The notes below the pieces were generated by a model, which saw only the letters and a list, made by a program, of their open reading frames with translations, was not told the origin of the DNA and ran no database searches. This document shows, in pieces, positions 7,148 to 12,861 of a stretch of 14,821 nucleotides of DNA. Position 1 is the stretch's first letter. Each line of letters begins with the position of its first letter. The translations under genes were made by a program, and so were the position numbers. Source of the DNA: CAISDH01 sp964398805 (lineage in GTDB: Archaea; Micrarchaeota; Micrarchaeia; Micrarchaeales; Micrarchaeaceae). Location: assembly GCA_964398805.1 (NCBI GenBank), contig CAYNNI010000028.1, positions 1 through 14,821 of the forward strand, written 5' to 3'.

Positions 7148-8962
7148 TCAGCGGGAGCTGACCGGCGAGAGGCTGTAAGTAGCGGTGTAGTCCGGGCTGA
7201 ACGCGATGATGAACACGCGCGTGTTGTTGTTTACGAGCGGAAGGCTGAAGGGAATGAAGTAGTCCGAGCTTGCTTGCGGCTGCAGGCTGCGGCCGCCCGT
7301 AGCGCCTATCATGTATGCGAAGTTGCTGGGGCTCCTGCTCACTATCGCGAACGAGACCGGCTCCGGGGTGTTGCCGTTGTTCGCCACCCCGACGTCCAGC
7401 CCTGCCAGCGCATAGCCTCCGTAGCTCGCGTTGGAAGGCGCTATCGCGGGGATTACGCGGCTTATGCTTATGATGTCCGCGCTTGCGTACGAGAGGTGCG
7501 CATATGCCCCGACGAACACCGCCAGCGCAAGGAATCCGGCGAGCAGCAGGGAGGGAAGCCTGCGCTCGGCCTTGCTGCGGTACGTGTCCTTCTGCCTGCC
7601 CTGCTGCGCGTAGATGGTCAGTATGAGCGGGAAGAACGCAAGCCCGTATCTCGGCATGTTGCCCCAGGACAGGAAGTACACCATGGCTGGCGCCACGGCG
7701 AGCAGCGGGCGCTTACCGTCGGGCTGCAGGTAGAACACCGCCATGCACAGGAGCAGGAACGATGCCGTAAGGAACTTCGTGTACCAGTACGGCATCGGCA
7801 GGAAGCGCGCGAAGAGCTGCATTATGCTGGTGCCGAAGAACAGGAACTTCGTCCGGAAGAAGCCGAATATCCCGCCTATCGTGGCTGCGGGGGAAATGAG
7901 CACGAAATACGCGAGCACCGCGGCGAAGGTGAGGGATGAGAGCGCGAGCGTGTCGACAAGGCACTTCTTCCCGTGCTCCCTGTATGCGAGTATCAGGAAG
8001 AACGGCACTGCGAACCATGCGGACTGTATGGTGCTTGCCGCCAGCCCCAGGAGCACTCCCGATGCCTTCCCGTTCGCGCGGAGTATGTATGCGAGGAGCA
8101 GGAACAGCGACACCGCCAGGTAGAAGTTCGCAGCCTCTATCAGGATGTACGTTGTGAAGAGCCATATGCCCAGCGGGACCGTCGCGAGCCTGCTGCTCCT
8201 GTAGTAATAGAACGCTATCGCAGAAGACAGCACCCCAAGGAAGATGGTGAATATCGTTATCGGAACGAAGAACGGCGACAGGTGGATGGCAGGCACGAAC
8301 AGGTATGACAGGAAGCTGAGCGGCGGGTAGTTGTAGTCGTACTTGTACACGCCGTCCAGCGTGACCGTGCCGGTTATGTGGTACTGGTCTAGTATGGGCT
8401 GCATGCTCGTGGTGTAGGGGTTGCTGCCGTTGAGGAACCCGGCAGCGGCGTAGTAGTTGAATGCCACCTCGTCCGTCACGGGCCAGTACTGCACGTTGTA
8501 ATACATGATGAAGTAAGCCAGCGCAGTTATGGCGACGGCGCCGGCTGCGACTGCCGCCCATTTCCATTTCCTCTCCTTCAGCGTCCGAACGTGGCTTACA
8601 AGCGCATAGACCAGCGCAGCGGACAGCGCGGCTGCGAAGATCGCAAGGAGTATCCTGTCCGCGATAGGGGACAGATAGCCTGGCGCGACCCGGGAGAAGA
8701 GGAAGCTGTATACAATGATCGCCGCGGACAGCGGTATTGCTACTGCGTTGAGCAGCGCCAGACTGCGCTCATGGCGGCGGCCATCTTCCTTGCGCGCTCC
8801 TGCCCCGATCGCGCAGGGCAGGACGAGCATCACGAACGTTATGAGCACAAGCAGGAACAGCGCAAGCATAGCGATCAGCGAGAAGTACTGCTGGTTGGTG
8901 AAAAGTAGGTAGGAGAAGACAAGGTCTGCCAAGCCTAATGTAAGGGATATCTCTTTCTGCAC
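7148..8962 (-). CDS. Polytopic membrane protein, probable GT-C fold glycosyltransferase
   Basis: This 604-residue protein has roughly 11-13 hydrophobic spans. After the early spans comes an outer loop with TDEVAFNYYAAAGF (Asp164-Glu165), followed by SNPYTT and then NYPPLSFLSYLFVPA at about 211-225. An acidic pair in the first large outer loop plus a YPP motif ahead of the next helix is the pattern of GT-C glycosyltransferases, which use lipid-phosphate sugars such as dolichyl-phosphate mannose. The final 110 residues (about 490-604) are a beta-rich soluble domain that probably faces outside. By inference it adds sugars to a surface glycan or lipid; substrate and acceptor are unknown. It starts with GTG three bases after the PspC stop, so the two are one transcript. 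The membrane nature is certain, the enzyme class only probable. Confidence 0.7.
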   Translation of the reverse strand: MQKEISLTLGLADLVFSYLLFTNQQYFSLIAMLALFLLVLITFVMLVLPCAIGAGARKEDGRRHERSLALLNAVAIPLSAAIIVYSFLFSRVAPGYLSPIADRILLAIFAAALSAALVYALVSHVRTLKERKWKWAAVAAGAVAITALAYFIMYYNVQYWPVTDEVAFNYYAAAGFLNGSNPYTTSMQPILDQYHITGTVTLDGVYKYDYNYPPLSFLSYLFVPAIHLSPFFVPITIFTIFLGVLSSAIAFYYYRSSRLATVPLGIWLFTTYILIEAANFYLAVSLFLLLAYILRANGKASGVLLGLAASTIQSAWFAVPFFLILAYREHGKKCLVDTLALSSLTFAAVLAYFVLISPAATIGGIFGFFRTKFLFFGTSIMQLFARFLPMPYWYTKFLTASFLLLCMAVFYLQPDGKRPLLAVAPAMVYFLSWGNMPRYGLAFFPLILTIYAQQGRQKDTYRSKAERRLPSLLLAGFLALAVFVGAYAHLSYASADIISISRVIPAIAPSNASYGGYALAGLDVGVANNGNTPEPVSFAIVSRSPSNFAYMIGATGGRSLQPQASSDYFIPFSLPLVNNNTRVFIIAFSPDYTATYSLSPVSSR

Positions 8963-8965
8963 GGA

Positions 8966-9178
8966 CTACCACTTGTCTCTGGGGTTCCTCGGGATTATGA
9001 TCCATGCGATGATGTAACCGATTATCCCTACGCCGAGGGAGAGAAGCGTCAGCACGACCCACAGCAGCCTTATGACCGTCGGGTCGACGTTGAAGTACTC
9101 TGCAATGCCCCCGCATACGCCCGCGATTATCCGGTCCTTCCCAGACCGGTAGAGCCTCTTTACTTTTTCATTTGGCAT
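8966..9178 (-). CDS. PspC domain membrane protein
   Basis: From the ATG at 9178 the protein has 70 residues. The sequence RLYRSGKDRIIAGVCGGIAE followed by YFNVDPTVIRLLWVV is a near-textbook PspC domain, and one or two membrane spans follow (VVLTLLSLGVGIIGYIIAWI). In bacteria PspC senses or relays envelope stress; in archaea its role is largely untested. The start is uncertain. ATG at 9190 and TTG at 9197 are also in frame, none has a convincing ribosome-binding site, and the domain begins only about ten residues in. The gene begins just 28 bases after the 3' end of tRNA-Asp on the same strand and may be read through from it. It is followed, three bases on, by the GT-C-like gene. Confidence 0.88.
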   Translation of the reverse strand: MPNEKVKRLYRSGKDRIIAGVCGGIAEYFNVDPTVIRLLWVVLTLLSLGVGIIGYIIAWIIIPRNPRDKW

Positions 9179-9206
9179 TCGACCAACCATCCCAAGCAAG
9201 CACGAA

Positions 9207-9297
9207 CGCCTCGGTCGGGATTCGAACCCGAGTCACAACCGCTCTGCTGCAGGTTGTATTGACAGGGTCGTATGCTAGACCGCTACACTACCGAGGC
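9207..9297 (-). tRNA. tRNA-Asp(GTC) with an 18-base intron
   Basis: The minus strand folds into a complete cloverleaf. The acceptor stem is GCCTCGG (9291-9297) with CCGAGGC (9208-9214) and discriminator G at 9207. The T arm is TCGGG-TTCGAAT-CCCGA, and the variable loop has 4 bases. The anticodon stem is CGACC with GGTTG. Removing 9242-9259 gives the loop CTGTCAC with anticodon GTC, as is usual for Asp. The mature tRNA is 73 bases and the CCA end is not encoded. The acceptor stem is identical to that of the nearby tRNA-Asn. A TATA box 22 bases upstream gives it its own promoter. Confidence 0.95.
9242..9259 (-). other. tRNA-Asp intron (position 37/38, bulge-helix-bulge)
   Basis: These 18 bases interrupt the anticodon loop after position 37. 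Bases 32-35 (CTGT) pair with GCAG near the intron's 3' end (three Watson-Crick pairs and one G-U), forming the four-pair central helix. The bulges are CA|A at the 5' splice site and AG|C at the 3' site, each cut after the second base. This is the canonical archaeal splicing-endonuclease substrate. The inner hairpin of the intron is weak. Confidence 0.85.
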
Positions 9298-9318
9298 CCT
9301 ATAGGATTAAGCCGAAAA

Positions 9319-9330
9319 GGTCTTATAACC
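9319..9330 (-). promoter_or_regulatory. TATA box of tRNA-Asp
   Basis: The minus strand reads GGTTATAAGACC. The TATAA core ends 25 bases before the first base of the mature tRNA, so transcription should begin at or very near the mature 5' end. Confidence 0.6.
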
Positions 9331-9415
9331 TTAGCGACATGCTCAAGCCTTCGCATGTGGCGCTCACAGCCTGGTTTTGAACAATAAGGCGTGCAGAGCA
9401 CTTGAATAAAAGGAG

Positions 9416-9435
9416 AAGGCACGGCATACTGCCTT
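9416..9435. terminator. Short hairpin beside the IS-like repeat
   Basis: AAGGCA and TGCCTT form a perfect 6-bp inverted repeat with an 8-base loop. On the minus strand it is followed by the pyrimidine-rich CTCCTTTTATTC, so it could end transcription coming from tRNA-Asn or the repeat. Archaeal terminators mainly need the T-rich run, so the hairpin itself may be incidental. Confidence 0.3.
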
Positions 9436-9445
9436 ATATTCTTTT

Positions 9446-9494
9446 GTGACATACTCCCACCCCTGAAGGGTGTGGGCTTCTTGGTTCAGCGACG
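9446..9494 (-). repeat. 49-bp repeat, copy 1: IS200/IS605-like right end
   Basis: This copy matches 14668-14716 at 47 of 49 positions, in the same orientation. On the minus strand it contains the hairpin CCCAC-A-CCC-TTCA-GGGGTGGG (5 bp, bulged A, 3 bp, 4-base loop) and ends at GTCAC, exactly where similarity between the copies stops. An imperfect palindrome just before a defined end is characteristic of IS200/IS605 right ends. One frame reads SLNQEAHTLQGWE, a kind of string I associate with reading frames running through tnpB 3' ends. No transposase fits in the 122 bases between it and tRNA-Asn, so this is a solo end or a miniature derivative. Those 122 bases hold one short palindrome (CCAGCTGCTGG on the minus strand) and nothing else I recognise. 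Confidence 0.55.
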
Positions 9495-9616
9495 TATTTC
9501 TCATACCTCTCCCCGGCGTCCCGACCAGCGCAACCTATTCCAGCAGCTGGACTGATGGATACGCGCTGCGCTGACTTCTTTGTCACGAAAAAGCCTTGGG
9601 GCGCTGAAAGAGAAGG

Positions 9617-9689
9617 CGCCTCGGGCAGGACTCGGACCTGCGACATACCGGTTAACAGCCGGTCACTCTACCTACTGAGCTACCGAGGC
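9617..9689 (-). tRNA. tRNA-Asn(GTT)
   Basis: This is a 73-base cloverleaf on the minus strand. The acceptor stem is GCCTCGG (9683-9689) with CCGAGGC (9618-9624) and discriminator G at 9617. The D stem is GCTC/GAGT with one G-U pair, the anticodon stem ACCGG/CCGGT with loop CTGTTAA, giving anticodon GTT. The T arm is GCAGG-TCCGAGT-CCTGC and the variable loop ATGTC has five bases. There is no intron and no encoded CCA. It lies 5 bases after the gatB stop codon, and I see no good TATA box inside the end of gatB, so it is probably co-transcribed with gatCAB and cut out of the message. Confidence 0.96.
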
Positions 9690-9694
9690 ACGTT

Positions 9695-11095
9695 TCATTT
9701 TAGATGTTCCAGCAGCGCCTTCCGTATCAGGTTGGGATCGGCCTGCTTCTTTGTCTGGGAGAGGACCTTGCCTATGAGGAACTGCAGCGCCTCCTTCCTT
9801 CCTGCGCGGAAGTCCGCCGCGGCATCGCCGTTCTCCTTCAGGACCTTTTCTACGGTTTCCTTTAATGCAGTTTCAGATATAAGTAGCTTGTCCTTCTTCG
9901 CGAGCGTGCGCGGGTCCGTGCCAGTATCGACATACGGCTTTATCAGCTCCTTGGCGTAGCGCTCGGTTATCTCCTTGCTTTCGATGAGCTTCAGGAGCTC
10001 GGTGAACGTTGCTGGCCTGACCTTGGAGTCGCGTATCCTCTCCGAGCGCCAGTTGAGGCTCTTGAGCAGGTAGTTCGCCACCCAGTTCGCCACTTCCACA
10101 GGCTTGTTGTAGAGCTTGATGCACTGCTCGAAGAAGTCCGCAAGGTACTTGTCGGTGTAGACTATGACGCTTGCGATGTTCTCCGGGATCCCGTACTGCG
10201 GCACGAAGCGCGCGACCCTCTGGTCTGGAAGCTCCGGCATTGCGGCCTTTATCTCGGAAAGCCAGGCACTGCCCACCTGTATCGAGGGCAGGTCAGGGTC
10301 GAATATGTAGCCGTAGTCTTCTTCGAACTCCTTCTTCCTGAGCCCGACGGTCATGCCGCGGTCGGCGTCGAAGTGGCGCGCCTCTCTTGCGACCTTCACC
10401 TGCATCCGCACCATGCCCTTCTGGCGTACGATCTCGAAGTTCAGCGCCTTCTCGACGTTCTCGAAGCCGGTTATGTTCTTCACCTCGACGCGCTCCCCGC
10501 CGTCGAACGATATGTTGGCGTCGACCCTTATCGTGGCTTCCTTTGCGGAATCGAAAGCGTCAAGGTGCTCTAGTATGGAAAGCGTCTTGTCCAGGAACAG
10601 GCGGGCCTGCTTCGGGCTCTCGAAGTCCGGCTCGGTAACGATCTCGGCTAGCGGGATTCCGGACCTGTTGTAGTCAATCAGCACGTACTTCGCGTTCGTT
10701 ATGTCCCCGCCCACGTGAACGAGCTTCGCAGGGTCTTCCTCGAGATGCACGCGCCGTATCCTTATCTTCGCGCCATTCATGCTGACCTCGCCGCCAGTGG
10801 CTAGCGGCCTCTCGTACTGGCTTATCTGGAAGTTCTTGGCAAGGTCGGGGTAGAAGTAGGTCTTCCTGGAGAAAAAGAACTCGTCTGAAATCCTGCAGTT
10901 GAGCGCGAGGCCTATGAGCATGCCCAGCTCGAGAGCGCGCTTGTTGAGAACCGGCTTTGACCCTGGGAAGCCGAGGCAGATGGGGCATGTGTTCTCGTTC
11001 GGCGCCTTGTTTCTGAGATCGGAGCTGTCGCTGCAGAAGAGCTTGCTCTTCGTGTTGAGCTGCACGTGCACCTCAAGTCCTATCATGACCGGCAT
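9695..11095 (-). CDS. gatB: Asp-tRNA(Asn) amidotransferase subunit B
   Basis: GatB is the kinase/amidation and tRNA-binding subunit of GatCAB, which turns Asp-tRNA(Asn) into Asn-tRNA(Asn). It has 466 residues, normal for the family. MIGLEVHVQL opens the catalytic cradle. Other family blocks are CPICLGFPGSKPVLN, HLEEDPAKLVH, DYNRSGIPLAEIVTEPD and a C-terminal YqeY-like tail ending DPNLIRKALLEHLK. Of the four Cys that can bind zinc in some GatB proteins, C21, C37 and C40 are present, but the second (usually CxC) is Asp23. I keep the start at 11095 because GAGG at 11102-11105 stands 6 bases upstream; Met4 is the alternative. It overlaps gatA by 23 bases, and its stop is 5 bases from tRNA-Asn. 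Confidence 0.97.
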   Translation of the reverse strand: MPVMIGLEVHVQLNTKSKLFCSDSSDLRNKAPNENTCPICLGFPGSKPVLNKRALELGMLIGLALNCRISDEFFFSRKTYFYPDLAKNFQISQYERPLATGGEVSMNGAKIRIRRVHLEEDPAKLVHVGGDITNAKYVLIDYNRSGIPLAEIVTEPDFESPKQARLFLDKTLSILEHLDAFDSAKEATIRVDANISFDGGERVEVKNITGFENVEKALNFEIVRQKGMVRMQVKVAREARHFDADRGMTVGLRKKEFEEDYGYIFDPDLPSIQVGSAWLSEIKAAMPELPDQRVARFVPQYGIPENIASVIVYTDKYLADFFEQCIKLYNKPVEVANWVANYLLKSLNWRSERIRDSKVRPATFTELLKLIESKEITERYAKELIKPYVDTGTDPRTLAKKDKLLISETALKETVEKVLKENGDAAADFRAGRKEALQFLIGKVLSQTKKQADPNLIRKALLEHLK

Positions 11096-12488
11096 TCAAT
11101 TCCTCTACCGCGCTTCCGACCCTGAAAAGCGCGTCTTCCCTGAAGTGGTCTGCTATAAGCTGCAAGCCCACCGGAAGGCCCTCGACCTTCCCCGCAGGCA
11201 GCGAGAGCGTGGGAACTCCCGCCATGTTGGGCGCTATCGTGAGCGTGTCCATGCTGTACGACTGTATAGGCGTCAGCTTGGCTATCTCCGAGAACTTCGG
11301 AGATACTATAGGCATCGAAGGCGCGATGAGGACGTCGAACTTGCGGAAAGCCGACCGGAACTCGTTGATTATCAGCGTGCGAACCTTGAGGGCCTTGAGG
11401 TAATACGCGTCCCTGAAGCCGGCCATCCTGGAATACGTGCCAAGGAGTATCCTCCGCTTCGCCTCTTCGCCGAACGACTCGGACCTTATCTTCGAGAAGT
11501 ATTCGTCGAAGTTCGCGTCGGTCTTGAGCTGGGCGCCGTATCGCAGCCCGCAGTACTTCGCGAGGTTGGTCGATGCCTCGCTCATGGCGATAAGGTAGTA
11601 GGACGGAAGCGCAAACCTGGTAAGCGGCAGCTCCGTCTCCTCCACACGAGCGCCCGACGACTCAAGCCTCGAGGCGATGTCGCGCACCGCCTTTGAGATC
11701 CTCTTGTCCACGCCTTCCGAGAAGTACTCCTTTGGCAGGCCTATCCTTGCCTTTGAGATTCCGCTTCCTACGAATTTTGTGAAATCAGGAACTGGCTGTG
11801 CGCTGCTTGTGGAATCGCGCGGATCGTGGCCGGCCATGACCGAGAGCGCCAAAGCGGTGTCATAGACGGCTTTCCCTATCGCGCCAATCTTGTCCATGCT
11901 GTTCGAATAGTCGATGAGGCCGTATCGCGATATCCTGCCGTATGTCGGGGTGATGCCCACAGTGCCGGTGAACGCGGCAGGAGCGGTGATGCTTCCGCCG
12001 GTAGACTCCGCTATGGCCACGTGCGGAAAGTCGGCAGCCGCAGAAAGGCAGCCGGCGCCGCCGCTGCTTCCGCCGCAGCTTCTTTCCGTGTCAGCCGGGT
12101 TCCGCGGTATGGAGTACTTGGTATTGACGTTGAACGTGCCGAATCCAAATTCGTCCTGGGTTGTCTTGCCTATGATGATCCCGCCCGCAGACTCTATCTT
12201 CTCTATGCACGTCGCGCTGAATGGCGGGATGTAGCCTTCCAGGATCTTTGAGCCGGCTGTGGTCTGGAGGCCCTTCGTGCAAATGCAATCCTTGACGGAT
12301 ACCGGCAGCCCGAAAAGGGGGCCCTTGGATCTCGGCACGGATGCAGACTTGTTTATGGTTATGAATGGGCCATACCTTTTCTGTATGGACTCTGCCATGC
12401 CTAGCACGTCTTTGATGAACTCCGCAAGCTTGACCTTCCCGGACTTGGCGAGCTCGAGATGCTCCCTTACGGACAGGGTATGCTGCAT
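11073..12488 (-). CDS. gatA: Asp-tRNA(Asn) amidotransferase subunit A (amidase)
   Basis: GatA is the glutaminase that supplies ammonia to GatB. It has 471 residues and the full amidase-signature Ser-cisSer-Lys triad: Lys66 in LPVSVKDCI, Ser141 in CGGSSGGAG and the nucleophile Ser166 in ESTGGSITAPA. The C-terminal ANMAGVPTLSLPAG-type block is also present (PNMAGVPTLSLPAGKVEGLP). The ATG directly abuts the gatC stop (TAG then ATG, no gap), and the end overlaps gatB by 23 bases, so subunit amounts are probably set by coupling. In archaea GatCAB is generally used for Asn, because Gln-tRNA is made by GatDE, and the neighbouring tRNA-Asn and aspS agree with this. The identification is near certain. 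Confidence 0.97.
   Translation of the reverse strand: MQHTLSVREHLELAKSGKVKLAEFIKDVLGMAESIQKRYGPFITINKSASVPRSKGPLFGLPVSVKDCICTKGLQTTAGSKILEGYIPPFSATCIEKIESAGGIIIGKTTQDEFGFGTFNVNTKYSIPRNPADTERSCGGSSGGAGCLSAAADFPHVAIAESTGGSITAPAAFTGTVGITPTYGRISRYGLIDYSNSMDKIGAIGKAVYDTALALSVMAGHDPRDSTSSAQPVPDFTKFVGSGISKARIGLPKEYFSEGVDKRISKAVRDIASRLESSGARVEETELPLTRFALPSYYLIAMSEASTNLAKYCGLRYGAQLKTDANFDEYFSKIRSESFGEEAKRRILLGTYSRMAGFRDAYYLKALKVRTLIINEFRSAFRKFDVLIAPSMPIVSPKFSEIAKLTPIQSYSMDTLTIAPNMAGVPTLSLPAGKVEGLPVGLQLIADHFREDALFRVGSAVEELNAGHDRT
11102..11105 (-). promoter_or_regulatory. Shine-Dalgarno GAGG of gatB, inside gatA
   Basis: The minus strand reads GAGG, six bases, ATG (11095). It supports Met1 over Met4 as the GatB start and lies within the coding part of gatA, consistent with translational coupling. 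Confidence 0.55.
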
Positions 12489-12791
12489 CTAAACAATCCT
12501 CGGCCCCTTGAAATAGCCGTTCTCCTTCTGCTTTGCGTTCGAGAGGGGATCCCATTTCGTGCTTGCGGCCGCGTCATCGCGCCAGACGTTCTCGAACTTG
12601 TACGGCTGGAACGACGGCGCGACGTCGGCCTTGACCTCGTCCAGCTGCTTGAAGACGTCGAGAACCTGGGACAGCTGCTTGATGTAGAGCGACTTCTCCT
12701 GCTCGGTGAGGCTGAGCCGAGATATTACGCAGATGTGGTCGAGGAGCTCCTTGTTTATCTTCCAGTAGTCTGTCATAGGGGCACTGGACAT
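12489..12791 (-). CDS. gatC: Asp-tRNA(Asn) amidotransferase subunit C
   Basis: GatC is the small belt subunit that holds GatA and GatB together. It has 100 residues and the family pattern: an N-terminal helical pair (INKELLDHICVISRLSLTEQ), a linker with VDEVKADV-type sequence (QLDEVKADVAPSFQPY), then an extended acidic tail (FENVWRDDAA). The start is either the ATG at 12791 or a Met five residues on (12776); GGTAG just upstream mildly favours the first. It heads the gatC-gatA-gatB-tRNA-Asn unit. The first gene in the opposite direction is aspS, 70 bases away, so the amidotransferase and its synthetase share one control region. Confidence 0.94.
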   Translation of the reverse strand: MSSAPMTDYWKINKELLDHICVISRLSLTEQEKSLYIKQLSQVLDVFKQLDEVKADVAPSFQPYKFENVWRDDAAASTKWDPLSNAKQKENGYFKGPRIV

Positions 12792-12806
12792 AATTCGCTA
12801 CCAAAG

Positions 12807-12836
12807 GCTTTAAGGATTCTGTCCTATGTAAATATC
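12807..12836. promoter_or_regulatory. Divergent promoter region between gatC and aspS
   Basis: The 70-base gap at 12792-12861 holds two AT-rich boxes. On the + strand CTTTAAGG at 12808-12815 would start aspS transcription near 12837, leaving a short leader with GAAAGGGG (12847-12854) 7 bases before the TTG. On the minus strand GGATATTTACATAG, around 12824-12836, would start gatC transcription near 12804. The two predicted start regions cross each other, so the promoters may compete or be controlled together. The boxes are placed by eye. Confidence 0.45.
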
Positions 12837-12861
12837 CGCAATTCGTGAAAGGGGCGCTTGA

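Noticed and set aside
9172..9387. Plus-strand 71-codon frame over tRNA-Asp
   Set aside because: It overlaps a complete cloverleaf with an intron motif, which explains the sequence better.
9495..9616. Left end of a miniature IS element or a C/D box RNA next to tRNA-Asn
   Set aside because: Only a short palindrome (CCAGCTGCTGG) is visible. There is no C/D box pair and no second terminus I can match to the repeat.
9434..9646. A 70-codon minus-strand frame across the repeat and part of tRNA-Asn
   Set aside because: It begins inside tRNA-Asn and crosses the hairpin repeat. It is a by-product of the repeat, since the same EPRSPHPSGVGVCH string appears at copy 2.
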